The notes under the pieces are model-generated. The model worked only from the letters and a program-made list of their open reading frames with translations, was not told where the DNA came from and made no database searches. From the NCBI RefSeq assembly GCF_030580995.1, contig NZ_JAUQSZ010000001.1, positions 310,001 through 374,000 of the forward strand: a stretch of DNA of 64,000 nt, given 5' to 3'. This document shows positions 1-8,551 of the stretch, piece by piece (positions within the stretch are counted from its first letter, which is position 1; every line of letters begins with the position of its first letter). A program made the position numbers and the translations under genes. Origin of the DNA: Sphingomonas immobilis (GTDB taxonomy: Bacteria; Pseudomonadota; Alphaproteobacteria; Sphingomonadales; Sphingomonadaceae).

Positions 1-29
1 TCGACGAGATGCTGGCGGCGCTTACCTGA
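1..29 (+). CDS. 3' end of a truncated coding region
   Basis: In frame 3 the window opens with codons for DEMLAALT followed by TGA at 27-29. This could be the last codons of a gene lying mostly to the left of the window. The tail is too short to identify, and any short open frame could look like this, so it is a weak call. Confidence 0.3.
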
Positions 30-50
30 GGGTTTTAGGGGTCACTGCAA

Positions 51-127
51 TGGTCGGGGCGATAGGATTCGAACCTACGACCCCTGGACCCCGAGACCAG
101 TGCGCTACCAGACTGCGCCACGCCCCG
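51..127 (-). tRNA. tRNA-Pro, anticodon CGG
   Basis: Read on the minus strand this folds as a full 77-nt tRNA including a genomically encoded CCA. The 7-bp acceptor stem is CGGGGCG with CGCCCCG, the D-loop region carries GCGCAGTCTGGTAGCGC, the anticodon loop is CTCGGGG, and the T arm is GTAGG-TTCGAAT-CCTAT. The anticodon CGG reads proline CCG codons, which should be frequent at this GC content. The anticodon stem has a T-T mismatch next to the loop. Layout matches the E. coli CGG proline tRNA position by position. Confidence 0.95.
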
Positions 128-297
128 ACACATTGCAGGGGGCGGCACCTAGCGGCGGCGGCCACCCCTATCAAGTCTAAAATGTCGGACGGGCGAGCGA
201 AGGCCGGGCCGGATGAAGTGTTTGTCATCACCGCGACGGCTTCCGGCAACGCGCGCGGCGCGATAGGACGGGCCGGAACGGGAGTATAGACAAGGCA

Positions 298-3200
298 ATG
301 GCGGATCGGCCGATCTTCTACGACGCATCGGGGCGCAGGCGGCGGCGTTTTGCCCTGGGGGTCGGCGCGTTCGTGCTGCTGGCGATCCTGTCGATCGTCG
401 CGCTTGCCCTGTCGATCAGCGCGGTCGCGCGTGCGCCGCTGTTGCCGGTCGATGCCGAACACCCCGCGCTGGTCGGCCTGCCGCCGCCGCACGAACCGCT
501 GCTGAAGCGGACGCGGCGGGGCCTGCTCGATTACGAACGGATGCTGACGGGCGCGCCCGCGCGCGGCGTTGCCGACGACAAACCGCTCGCCATCGCCTTT
601 CACGTGCCGTGGGATCCGTCCTCGGCGGCGTCGCTGCGGCGGAACATCAACGAGCTCGACTGGCTGATCCCCGGCTGGGTGAGCGTGACGGGGCCGCAGC
701 ACAAGATCACCGTGTTTCGCGACACGGCGGCGCGCGAGATCCTCAACCGCGCGCAGCGCCGCCCGCTGCTGCTGCCGATGATCCAGAATGCCGAGAGCGG
801 CGACTGGGACGGCGCCGGGATGGCGGCGCTGCTGCATGCGCCGGCCGCGCGGAAAAACCTGCTCGACAAGCTCGAGCCGTGGCTGGCGGCGAATCAGGCG
901 GGGGGCGCGTTCTTCGATTTCGAGAATCTGCCGCCCGCGGCCTTGCCCGACTACCGCACTTTCCTGCGCGAGGCGAAGGCGCGCTTCGCAAAGCGCGGAT
1001 GGGTGACGGCGATCGCCGCGCCGGTGGGCGACGACGGATGGAACATCCGCGCCTTCGCGCCGGTCGTCGACCGTGTGTTCCTGATGGCCTATGACGAGCA
1101 CGAGCTGAGCGGCGACGCTGGCCCGGTGGCGTCTCAGGCGTGGTTCCAGCAGGCGGTGGCGCGCGCCGCGCACGGTGTGCCCAGGGACAAGATCGTCGTC
1201 GCGATCGGCAATTACGGATACGACTGGCACAGCGACAGCGAGGCGGGCGGCGACCCGATCGCGATCGAAGAAGCGTGGCAGGCGGCGCGCGAATCGAGCG
1301 TGACGCCGACCTTCGACAAGGCGAGCGGCAACACCGGCTTCGCTTACATGGACGGCAAGGTCCGGCACGAATTGTGGCTGCTCGACGCGGCATCGGCCTA
1401 TAACCAGTTGCGCTTCCTCAATCGCGCCGGGTTGAATTCGGTGGCATTGTGGCGGCTGGGGTCCGAGGATCCGGGCCTGTGGTCGATCTTCGGGCGGTCG
1501 CACCGGAGCTTGCCCGTCGCGTCCGCGATCAACGCCATCCCGGCGGGCACCGACGTCGCGATCAACCATCCCGGCGAGATCCTCACCATCAAGGGGCCCC
1601 CGGTAGAGGGCGTGCGCGCCGCGAGCGGGCAGAACGGGGCGATCGACCGCGTCGATTTCACCCGGCTGCCGGCGCCCTATGTGGTCGAGCGAAGCGGTTA
1701 CAAGCCCGGCCTCGTCGCATTGACCTTCGATGACGGCCCCGATGCCAACTGGACGCCCAAGATCCTCGATATCCTGAAGGCCAAGCAGGTGCCGGGCACC
1801 TTCTTCGTGATCGGCGAGAACGCGCTGACGCAGCGTGGTTTGCTGGAGCGGCTGATCCGCGAGGGGCATGAGGTCGGCAGCCACACCTATACCCACCCCA
1901 ATCTGGCCGGTGCGTCGGACACCGAGACGGCGTTCCAGCTCAACACCACGCAGCGGCTGTTCCAGGCGTTCACCGGGCGGTCGCTGCGGCTGTTCCGCGC
2001 GCCGTATTTCGGCGATGCCGAGCCGACCACCGCGGACGAAATCGATCCGGCGCTGCAGGCGCAGAACCTTGGCTATGTCTCGGTCGGCCTGCACGTCGAC
2101 CCGGACGACTGGAAGCGGCCGGGCGTGCAGCCGATCATCGACAAGGTGGTGTCGATGGTCGCGGCGAACCCGGTGTGCAACGACAGTTCGGATGCCAATT
2201 GCAGCCACAATATAGTCCTGCTGCACGACGGCGGCGGCGATCGGTCCGAGACGGTCGCGGCGTTGCCGCAGATCATCGACCAGTTGCGTGCCAAGGGGTT
2301 CAAGTTCGTGCCCGTCTCGACGCTGGCGGGCATTCCGCGCGACGAGGCGAACAAGCCGATTTCCGGCAGCGACCGGCTGGCGTCGCAGATCGACCTGCTG
2401 GTGTTCACCGCACTCGGCGCGATCGTCGTCGCGCTCGGGTGGATCTTCTTCTTCGCGATCACGATCGGCATCGCGCGCGCGCTGACGCTCTCCGCGCTCG
2501 CGCTGATCCAGGCGCGGCGCGAGGGGCGGACGGTGTTCCCGGCGATCGACCCGCAGCGCTTCGTGACGGTGATGATCCCCGCCTTCAACGAAGAGGCGGT
2601 GATCGAACGCTCGATCCACACCGTGCTCGCCTCGACCGACGTGCGGATCGAGATCATCGTCATCGACGACGGATCGAAGGATCGCACCTCCGAGATCGTG
2701 CGCGAGGCCTTTGCCGACGATCCGCGCGTGCGGCTGCTGACGCTGGAGAACGGCGGCAAGGCGCGTGCGCTCAACCAGGGGCTGGCGCTGGCGACGGGTG
2801 AGATCGTCATCGCGCTCGACGCCGATACGCAGTTCGAGCCGACGACGATCGCGCGGCTGGCGCGCTGGTTCACCGACCCCGAGCTTGGCGCGGTGGCGGG
2901 CAACGCCAAGGTCGGCAACCGCGTCAACCTCGTCACCAAATGGCAGGCGCTCGAATATATCACCGCGCAGAACCTGGAGCGCCGCGCGCTCGCCCGGCTC
3001 GATGCGATGACGGTGGTGCCGGGCGCGGTCGGCGCGTGGCGGCTGGCGGCGGTGAAGAGCGTCGGTGGCTATCCCGACGATACGCTCGCCGAGGATCAGG
3101 ATCTGACCATCGCCATTCAGCGTGCCGGGTGGAAGGTGCATTACGACCAATATGCCGTCGCCTGGACCGAGAGCCCGGAGAGCTTCAAGGGCCTCGCCAA

Positions 3201-3669
3201 GCAGCGTTTCCGCTGGGCGTACGGCACGCTGCAATGCCTGTGGAAGCACGGATCGATCATCGCTACGGGCAAACCGCGCGGTCTCGCGCGCGTCGGCCTG
3301 CCGCAGGCGATCGTGTTCCAGATCGTGCTGGCGGCGATCTCCCCGATCATCGACCTCGCGCTTATCGTCAGCTTCGTGACGACCTTTATCGCGGTGCAGG
3401 CGCACGGCTGGGCACAGACGCAGCACGACGTCGAGACGATGCTGATCTACTGGCTGGTGTTCACCGCGATCGACCTGCTGGCGGCGACGATCGCCTTCGC
3501 GCTGGAGCGGCGCGAGAAGTGGAGCCTGTTGTGGCTGCTGATCCCGCAGCGGATCGGATACCGGCAGATCATGTATTACGTCGTGCTGAAGGCGATCACG
3601 CAGGCGCTGCGCGGGCCGAAGGTGGGCTGGGGCAAGCTGCAGCGGACGGGGCGCGTGCAGGCGGGGTAG
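298..3669 (+). CDS. GH18-like / NodB polysaccharide deacetylase / GT2 glycosyltransferase fusion
   Basis: A 1123-residue membrane protein combining three carbohydrate-active modules. After an N-terminal membrane anchor (about residues 17-45) comes a GH18-like barrel (about 85-400) with a degenerate active-site strand ending FFDFE. Next is a NodB deacetylase domain (about 465-690) with the metal motifs TFDDGPD near 475 and HTYTH. A membrane segment near 705-735 leads into a family 2 glycosyltransferase (about 765-1000) with IDDGS near 789, ALDAD, EDQD and the processive-type QRFRW motif near 969, then several C-terminal membrane helices. Known relatives make or remodel beta-linked N-acetylhexosamine polymers such as chitin oligomers or poly-GlcNAc. 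The polymer is not identifiable from sequence. It stands alone, with no pga-type partner beside it. GTs of this layout normally work at the inner membrane. Confidence 0.9.
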   Translation: MADRPIFYDASGRRRRRFALGVGAFVLLAILSIVALALSISAVARAPLLPVDAEHPALVGLPPPHEPLLKRTRRGLLDYERMLTGAPARGVADDKPLAIAFHVPWDPSSAASLRRNINELDWLIPGWVSVTGPQHKITVFRDTAAREILNRAQRRPLLLPMIQNAESGDWDGAGMAALLHAPAARKNLLDKLEPWLAANQAGGAFFDFENLPPAALPDYRTFLREAKARFAKRGWVTAIAAPVGDDGWNIRAFAPVVDRVFLMAYDEHELSGDAGPVASQAWFQQAVARAAHGVPRDKIVVAIGNYGYDWHSDSEAGGDPIAIEEAWQAARESSVTPTFDKASGNTGFAYMDGKVRHELWLLDAASAYNQLRFLNRAGLNSVALWRLGSEDPGLWSIFGRSHRSLPVASAINAIPAGTDVAINHPGEILTIKGPPVEGVRAASGQNGAIDRVDFTRLPAPYVVERSGYKPGLVALTFDDGPDANWTPKILDILKAKQVPGTFFVIGENALTQRGLLERLIREGHEVGSHTYTHPNLAGASDTETAFQLNTTQRLFQAFTGRSLRLFRAPYFGDAEPTTADEIDPALQAQNLGYVSVGLHVDPDDWKRPGVQPIIDKVVSMVAANPVCNDSSDANCSHNIVLLHDGGGDRSETVAALPQIIDQLRAKGFKFVPVSTLAGIPRDEANKPISGSDRLASQIDLLVFTALGAIVVALGWIFFFAITIGIARALTLSALALIQARREGRTVFPAIDPQRFVTVMIPAFNEEAVIERSIHTVLASTDVRIEIIVIDDGSKDRTSEIVREAFADDPRVRLLTLENGGKARALNQGLALATGEIVIALDADTQFEPTTIARLARWFTDPELGAVAGNAKVGNRVNLVTKWQALEYITAQNLERRALARLDAMTVVPGAVGAWRLAAVKSVGGYPDDTLAEDQDLTIAIQRAGWKVHYDQYAVAWTESPESFKGLAKQRFRWAYGTLQCLWKHGSIIATGKPRGLARVGLPQAIVFQIVLAAISPIIDLALIVSFVTTFIAVQAHGWAQTQHDVETMLIYWLVFTAIDLLAATIAFALERREKWSLLWLLIPQRIGYRQIMYYVVLKAITQALRGPKVGWGKLQRTGRVQAG

Positions 3670-3698
3670 TCGCGGTCTCGGAGGCAGGGAACCCCAAG

Positions 3699-3784
3699 CC
3701 GTTCGGGCTCAGCTTGTCGAAGCCCTGTCCTTCTTTCCGTCGTTGCAAAGAAGTGCAGCCCTTCGACAAGCTCAGGGCGAACGG
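3699..3784. repeat. Dispersed inverted repeat, family 1 type A
   Basis: An imperfect palindrome starting CCGTTCG and ending CGAACGG. The arms contain CTGAGCTTGTCGAAG-type sequence and the centre is about 30 nt. Related copies lie at 31987-32072, 51544-51624 and 52943-53022, and a sister type B occurs elsewhere. It sits just upstream of modA and could fold in RNA or mark a repeat-insertion site. Confidence 0.9.
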
Positions 3785-3821
3785 GATTGGGATTGGCAAG
3801 GTTCTCGCTATACCGGCTGAT

Positions 3822-4565
3822 ATGATCGCTCGTCTCCTCTCGCTCCTCGCCGCCTTCCTCCTGACCGCCGCTGCACCCGCGCCGCCGCTCGTGCTGGCCG
3901 CCGCCAGCCTGCAGGAATCGATGAACGCTGCCGCCGATGCCTGGGCGAAGCAGGGCCATCCGCGCCCGGTGATCTCGTTCGCGGCGTCCTCGGTACTGGC
4001 GCGGCAGGTGGAGGCGGGCGGGCGGGCGGATCTGTTCGTGTCGGCCGATCAGGAATGGATGGATGAACTCACCGCGAAGAAGCTGATCGTTCCGGGAACG
4101 CGCGCGACCTTCCTTGGCAACCGGCTGGTTATCGTCGCCGCCGCGGGGACGCGGGGGCGGGCACCGCTCGCGGCGAAACCGCTCGCGCGTTTTCTCGGAA
4201 CGGGGCCGCTGGCGATGGCCGATCCGGCGGTGCCGGCGGGACGCTACGGCCGCGAGGCGCTGACGAAGCTCGGCGTGTGGAACGCGGTTCAGCCGCGCGT
4301 CGTCTCGGCCGAGAACGTCCGCGCGGCGCTGGCGCTGGTCGAGCGCGGCGCGGCGCCCTACGGCATCGTCTACGCGACCGACGCGCGCGCCTCCGCCAAG
4401 GTGCGGATCGCGGGCGTGTTCCCGGAGGCGACGCACGCGCCGATCACCTATCCGGTCGCGCGGCTGGCGGGCTCGGCCAACCCGGAAGGCGAGGGCTTCC
4501 GTCGCTTCCTGCTGAGCCGTGCGGGCAAGGCGATCTTCGTGCGTTACGGCTTCTCTGCCCTGTGA
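3822..4565 (+). CDS. modA: Molybdate ABC transporter, periplasmic binding protein
   Basis: A 247-residue protein that captures molybdate or tungstate in the periplasm and delivers it to ModBC. It has a signal peptide (LLSLLAAFLLTAAAPA) followed by the ModA hallmark LAAASLQESMNAAADAW. The binding loop FAASSVLARQVEAGGRADLFVSAD and the conserved MADPAVPAGRYGREAL segment are also present. Length fits the family. The ATG at 3822 is chosen because it begins the signal peptide. It leads a modA-modB-modC run with 10 nt before modB and a repeat element directly upstream. No ModE-type operator was recognised. Confidence 0.95.
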   Translation: MIARLLSLLAAFLLTAAAPAPPLVLAAASLQESMNAAADAWAKQGHPRPVISFAASSVLARQVEAGGRADLFVSADQEWMDELTAKKLIVPGTRATFLGNRLVIVAAAGTRGRAPLAAKPLARFLGTGPLAMADPAVPAGRYGREALTKLGVWNAVQPRVVSAENVRAALALVERGAAPYGIVYATDARASAKVRIAGVFPEATHAPITYPVARLAGSANPEGEGFRRFLLSRAGKAIFVRYGFSAL

Positions 4566-4575
4566 ACTTCGGGCG

Positions 4576-5265
4576 GTGATCTCGCCCGAGGAATGGCAGA
4601 TCGTCGCGCTGTCGCTGCGCGTCGGGATGGTCTCGATGCTGGTGACGCTGCCGCTGGCGTTCGCGCTTGCGTGGCTGCTGGCGCGGGTCGTCTTTCCCGG
4701 CAAGATTCTCGTCGATGCAGTAATCCACCTGCCGCTCGTCGTGCCGCCGGTGGTGACGGGGTGGGTGCTGCTGCTGCTGTTCGCGCCGTCCGGGCCGGTC
4801 GGTGCCTGGCTGGAGGCGTGGTTCGGCGTGTCGGTGCTGTTCCGCTGGACGGGGGCGGCGATCGCGAGCGGCGTGATGGCGCTGCCGTTGATGGTGCGCG
4901 CGATGCGGCTGTCGATCGAGGCGGTCGACCGGCGGCTGGAGGGGGCGGCACGGACGCTCGGCGCGGGGCGCTGGCGGTGTTTCCGTACCATCACGCTGCC
5001 GCTGAGCGTGCCCGGTATCCTCGCCGGCGCGGTGCTGGGCTTCGCGCGCGGGCTGGGCGAGTTCGGCGCGACGATCACCTTCGTGTCGAATGTGCCAGGC
5101 GAGACGCAGACGCTGCCGCTCGCCATCTACAGCGCACTGCAGCAGCCGGGGGGCGATGCGATGGTATGGCGGCTGTCGGCGATCTCGGTGTTGCTGTCGC
5201 TGGCGGCGCTGGTGGCGTCCGAATTGCTGGCGCGGCGTGCCGGGCGGGGGTTGCATGTCATTTGA
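4576..5265 (+). CDS. modB: Molybdate ABC transporter permease
   Basis: A 229-residue inner-membrane permease of the molybdate importer. It shows five to six hydrophobic segments and the EAA-type cytoplasmic loop (VDRRLEGAARTLGAGRWRCF) that docks onto ModC. The typical LPLVVPPVVTGW and GFARGLGEFGATITF stretches are present. I place the start at GTG 4576 (VISPEEWQIVALSLRVG), 10 nt after the modA stop. An in-frame ATG at 4519 would overlap modA by 47 nt and add residues unlike ModB. Its end overlaps modC by 11 nt, suggesting coupled translation. Confidence 0.93.
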   Translation: MISPEEWQIVALSLRVGMVSMLVTLPLAFALAWLLARVVFPGKILVDAVIHLPLVVPPVVTGWVLLLLFAPSGPVGAWLEAWFGVSVLFRWTGAAIASGVMALPLMVRAMRLSIEAVDRRLEGAARTLGAGRWRCFRTITLPLSVPGILAGAVLGFARGLGEFGATITFVSNVPGETQTLPLAIYSALQQPGGDAMVWRLSAISVLLSLAALVASELLARRAGRGLHVI

Positions 5266-5842
5266 CATCGACGTCCGCAAGCGGATCGGTGACACCGATA
5301 TCGCGCTGACCTTCGCGAGCGAGGAGGGTGCCACGGTGCTGTTCGGGCCCTCGGGCGCGGGCAAGACGAGCGTTCTCAACATGATTGCCGGGCTGATCGC
5401 GCCCGACGCCGGGCATATCCGCGTCGGCGGCGAGACGCTCTTTGACGCGGGTGTGAACCTGCCCCCCGAGCGGCGCGGGGCGGGGTACGTCTTTCAGGAC
5501 GCGCGGCTGTTCCCGCATCTGCGCGTGGCGGCGAACCTCGGCTACGGCGGCCCGCTCGATCTCGATGCGATCGCCTTTCTGGGGATCGATCATCTGCTCG
5601 ATCGCTGGCCGCGCACCCTCTCGGGCGGCGAGGCGCGACGCGTGGCGATCGGCCGCGCGCTCCTGTCGCGCCCGCGCTTCCTGCTGCTCGACGAGCCGCT
5701 CTCCTCGCTCGACCGTGCGCGTCGCGAGGAAGTGCTGCGCGCGATCGAACACGTCCGCGACACGCTCGCCCTGCCGATCCTGATGGTGACGCACGACGCG
5801 GCGGAGGCCGAGCGGATCGGGACGCGGATTATCGCGATGTAG
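5255..5842 (+). CDS. modC: Molybdate ABC transporter ATPase, short form
   Basis: A 195-residue ABC ATPase that powers ModB. It has Walker A GPSGAGKTS, a Q-loop in VFQDARLFPH, the signature LSGGEARRVAIGRAL, Walker B FLLLDEPLSSLD and the switch histidine MVTHD. The protein stops shortly after the H-loop, whereas many ModC proteins are about 350 residues with a C-terminal molybdate-binding TOBE/Mop domain. No frame continues that domain after the stop, so this appears to be a genuine short form without substrate feedback through TOBE. The ATG at 5255 lies inside the end of modB. Confidence 0.92.
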   Translation: MSFDIDVRKRIGDTDIALTFASEEGATVLFGPSGAGKTSVLNMIAGLIAPDAGHIRVGGETLFDAGVNLPPERRGAGYVFQDARLFPHLRVAANLGYGGPLDLDAIAFLGIDHLLDRWPRTLSGGEARRVAIGRALLSRPRFLLLDEPLSSLDRARREEVLRAIEHVRDTLALPILMVTHDAAEAERIGTRIIAM

Positions 5843-5895
5843 GTGCTTGCGGCGTCCTCAACTCTCCGCCATTTCGGTTCTCGGGGGAGGGGTTC

Positions 5896-6510
5896 ATGAA
5901 AGCATTGTCATGCGTCGTCGCGCTGGTGACGGCTTCGGTCGCCGCTGCGCAAACGCCGCCGGCGGAAGCGCCTGCGCCGGGTTTCGTGCGGCTGGCGGGC
6001 GGGACGCCGGTCATGATCGCGGTCGCCGATGCGATGACCTCCAAGACCGCGAAGATCGACGATTTCTTCGCGATCCGGCTGATCACGCCGATCACCGTCG
6101 ATGGCGTCGTGATCGTGCCCGCGGGGACGACAGGCAAGGGGCAGGTCGTCCATGCCGCAAAGGCGCGCGCACTCGGCAAGGCGGGCGAACTGATCCTCGC
6201 GGCGCGTTCGCTGACCTGCGGCACGACCGAGATCGGCCTGCGCGGCTTCCGCTTCAGCGGCGAAGGCCGGGACAAGTCGCATGACCTGACCAAGGTCATC
6301 GCGGTCGGCAGCGCCGCCGCCAATGCCGCCGCGGCCTATACCGGCTACGCAGCGCTGCCGCTGATGTTCGTGAGCGGCGGCGAGATGGTGGTGCCGGCGG
6401 GCACCTACGCCGACGCCAAGGTGCGCGCGACGATCGATGTGCCCGCGGCGCTCGCCGGAAGCTGTCCGGTGCCGGGGGCAAAAGAGATTTCAACGGGAGA
6501 CAAGAAATGA
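5896..6510 (+). CDS. Secreted protein of unknown function
   Basis: A 204-residue protein with a clear signal peptide (MKALSCVVALVTASVAAAQ) after a strong GGGGAGG ribosome site. The mature part is Ala/Val-rich and predicted beta-rich, with repeated short phrases such as VIVPAGTTGKGQV and EMVVPAGTYADAKV. These resemble periplasmic beta-sandwich proteins, but I recognise no named family. Its stop overlaps the next start (ATGA), so the two secreted proteins are probably made together. Two cysteines (LTCGT, GSCPV) could form a disulfide. Confidence 0.8.
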   Translation: MKALSCVVALVTASVAAAQTPPAEAPAPGFVRLAGGTPVMIAVADAMTSKTAKIDDFFAIRLITPITVDGVVIVPAGTTGKGQVVHAAKARALGKAGELILAARSLTCGTTEIGLRGFRFSGEGRDKSHDLTKVIAVGSAAANAAAAYTGYAALPLMFVSGGEMVVPAGTYADAKVRATIDVPAALAGSCPVPGAKEISTGDKK

Positions 6511-6959
6511 AGACCTATCTGATCGCCGCCGCAATGGGGTGCGCGGTCCTCGCCGCGCCGCTCGCCGCGCAGGAACCCGCCGCGATCGTCACCAAATCCG
6601 GCACGATCGGCAAGCCCGAGGCGGGCAAGGGTCTGATCGTCTTCTGGCGCCCCGGCACGCTCGTCGGCGCGGCACTGGGATGCACAGTGCATGAGGGCGA
6701 CAAGGTCTTGGCGCGGCTTGGCTCGGGCAAATATTACACGGTCACGGCCGAACCCGGCAAACACGTCTACAACACCGAGGGCGAGGTGAAGGACGTGCTC
6801 AACATGGAGATCGAGCCCGACGAGACCTATTTCGTGAAGTGCAAGATCGGCATGGGCATCATGGCCGGCCGCCCCAACGTCGCGCCGTCCGATGCCGCCG
6901 AGTTCGGCAAGAAGGCCAAGGGCATGACGATGTGGAAGGGCCCGAAGGAAGAGAAGTAA
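6507..6959 (+). CDS. Secreted DUF2846-like protein
   Basis: A 150-residue protein with a signal peptide (MKTYLIAAAMGCAVLAAPLAAQ). The phrase GLIVFWRPGTLVGAALGCTVHEGDKVLARLGSGKYYTV, followed by PGKHVYNTE and EPDETYFVKCKI, resembles DUF2846 domains, which are small beta-sandwich envelope proteins of unknown role. It overlaps the upstream secreted protein by 4 nt. The C-terminus is Lys-rich (MWKGPKEEK). The family match is by eye and moderate. Confidence 0.75.
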   Translation: MKTYLIAAAMGCAVLAAPLAAQEPAAIVTKSGTIGKPEAGKGLIVFWRPGTLVGAALGCTVHEGDKVLARLGSGKYYTVTAEPGKHVYNTEGEVKDVLNMEIEPDETYFVKCKIGMGIMAGRPNVAPSDAAEFGKKAKGMTMWKGPKEEK

Positions 6960-6977
6960 GGCCGCGCGGCGCGGGCG

Positions 6978-8012
6978 TCAGGCCCGCGCCGCCACCACGC
7001 CCACCGGCGGCAGGCGTTCCGCGAGATCGCCGAGGCCGCCGACCACCAGCGCGCGCATCGGGTGCCAGAAGGCGGAGAGCGTCAGCAACGCGGAGCCGAT
7101 CGCCAGCGCCGTGAAGCCCCAGGCGAGTTCGAGCGACGCGGTCGTCTGCAGCAGAGAATACATCGCGTAGAGGACATAGGCGAGGCTGGAGACGAGCAGC
7201 GCGCGACGGTCGATCGCCAGCGCCACGAAGCCGAAGATCACGTAGAGCACGATCACCACGATCGCCGTCACCATGCTGATATCGCCCTGGAACATGCCGA
7301 GCATGTGGAACACCGGATGCGCGATGAGCGGTGCGGCGGCGAGGTGTAGCCAGAAGGCGACGTCGCTGCGGCGCGTGCGGCGCTCGCGGTCGGAAATGTC
7401 CCACCACATCGCCAGCGCGAATACGACGAAGCCGCAGATCAGCAGCGTCGGGTACATTAGCTCCTTCGCCTCGGGCGCGGAGGCGACCGTCAGCGCGGCG
7501 ACGACGGCAACCGCCGCCGCAGCGCCTGCTGCGACGGTGATCGGCACCATGAAACGCCGCCAGTGCAGCCACGCAGCACCACCGGTAATGAGCGCGATGC
7601 CCGCCGCGATGACCGCGCCAACGCGGGCGGGGATGTCAATATGCAGATCGGTCATCACCCCGACGAGCGCACCCGCCACACCGCCGACGAAGGCGAGCAG
7701 CAACAGGATGCTGGGCAGCGCCATGCGTCGCACTCGCGTGAAATATTCCGCCAGGCCCCAGGCTGCACCCGCGACCAGCACGCCCGCGACGGGCGTCGCG
7801 ACCGCCTTGCCGAGTTGCGCCAGCGCGGTGAGCAGCATGACGATCGCGATCGAGACGAAGATGTCGTTGAAGCCGCTCAGCAGACGGAACTGTTCCTCGT
7901 CGACGATCGGTGTGGCGCGCTGGGCGGCGATGTGATGGCGCAGGGCGTCGGCGGCTTCACGGGAAATCGCGCCTGCGGTGACGGCGCCTTCGAGATCGCT
8001 ATCGCTGTACAT
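6978..8012 (-). CDS. Multi-pass membrane protein, DUF2157-like
   Basis: A 344-residue integral membrane protein. The N-terminal soluble segment (about 45 residues, DLEGAVTAGAISREAADALRHHI) resembles the amphipathic start of DUF2157-type proteins. It is followed by about ten hydrophobic helices. No catalytic motif is visible and the function is unknown. It is transcribed alone, leftwards, from a region holding a 12-bp-arm palindrome at 8039-8068, so it may be controlled by a repressor binding there. It converges with the DUF2846-like gene. Confidence 0.75.
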   Translation of the reverse strand: MYSDSDLEGAVTAGAISREAADALRHHIAAQRATPIVDEEQFRLLSGFNDIFVSIAIVMLLTALAQLGKAVATPVAGVLVAGAAWGLAEYFTRVRRMALPSILLLLAFVGGVAGALVGVMTDLHIDIPARVGAVIAAGIALITGGAAWLHWRRFMVPITVAAGAAAAVAVVAALTVASAPEAKELMYPTLLICGFVVFALAMWWDISDRERRTRRSDVAFWLHLAAAPLIAHPVFHMLGMFQGDISMVTAIVVIVLYVIFGFVALAIDRRALLVSSLAYVLYAMYSLLQTTASLELAWGFTALAIGSALLTLSAFWHPMRALVVGGLGDLAERLPPVGVVAARA

Positions 8013-8038
8013 GGCATTCTCCTGCGCGGAGATATGCC

Positions 8039-8068
8039 ACAGGTGTATTGACTATGCAATACACCTGT
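8039..8068 (-). promoter_or_regulatory. Palindromic operator over the promoter of the DUF2157-like gene
   Basis: A perfect inverted repeat with 12-bp arms (ACAGGTGTATTG and CAATACACCTGT) and a 6-bp centre. On the minus strand a consensus -35 box TTGACA (8071-8066) abuts it, and the -10 position (about 8048-8043, weak) falls inside it, so a bound protein would block initiation. The core reads GGTG-N16-CACC, a pattern I recall for YtrA-type GntR regulators. No such regulator is encoded in this window. The downstream start codon is 27 nt away. Confidence 0.7.
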
Positions 8069-8107
8069 CAAGGCGGGGCGGACGCGGTGATCCGCCCCGA
8101 GGCAAGC

Positions 8108-8461
8108 TTACTTCTTGTGGTGCATCTTCTTGCCGCCACTGCTACCGCGCTCGGTGCATTGGTCGGTCACGGTCCTGGAGCAGGGCGGGTACTCGGCCTG
8201 CGCCTCGGGCGCGGGCGCCGCGGCGGTCGGGGCCGGTGCGGCCGCCTGCGCCGGATCGGCGGCGGGCGCGCTCATGTTGGAGGCCGAGGCTGCGGGCGCG
8301 GCGGCGTCGGGTGCTGCCGGAGCCGGGGCCGGCGTAGCGGCGGGATCGGCCGGGGCGGGGGCAGGCGCGGTGGGTGCCTGCGTCGAGGGATCGGGCGCCG
8401 GGGCGACCTGAGCGGAGAGCGGGGCGGCAGCCGCAATCGCGGCGAGAAGGATCAGTTTCAT
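8108..8461 (-). CDS. Ala/Pro-rich secreted protein
   Basis: A 117-residue protein with a signal peptide (MKLILLAAIAAAAPLSAQ). A low-complexity Ala-Pro linker of about 65 residues follows, then a short tail YPPCSRTVTDQCTERG with two cysteines and a basic end GKKMHHKK. The start is set at ATG 8461 because it begins the signal peptide; an upstream in-frame ATG would add 37 residues unlike a leader. The Pro/Ala stretch suggests a periplasm-spanning tether. Function unknown. Confidence 0.7.
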   Translation of the reverse strand: MKLILLAAIAAAAPLSAQVAPAPDPSTQAPTAPAPAPADPAATPAPAPAAPDAAAPAASASNMSAPAADPAQAAAPAPTAAAPAPEAQAEYPPCSRTVTDQCTERGSSGGKKMHHKK

Positions 8462-8551
8462 CGGGTTTACTCCTGCAGAACCTGGGCAGCTGTTCACGCT
8501 GCACGAGACCCCCAACGCATTGAGGGGAGTATTGTTTCGCAGGCGATTCGA

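Noticed and set aside
22..3426. 1134-codon open frame on the minus strand opposite the GH18/NodB/GT2 gene
   Set aside because: Arg/Asp-rich antisense frame produced by high GC; no domain, and it also covers the tRNA. The plus-strand frame has clear enzyme motifs.
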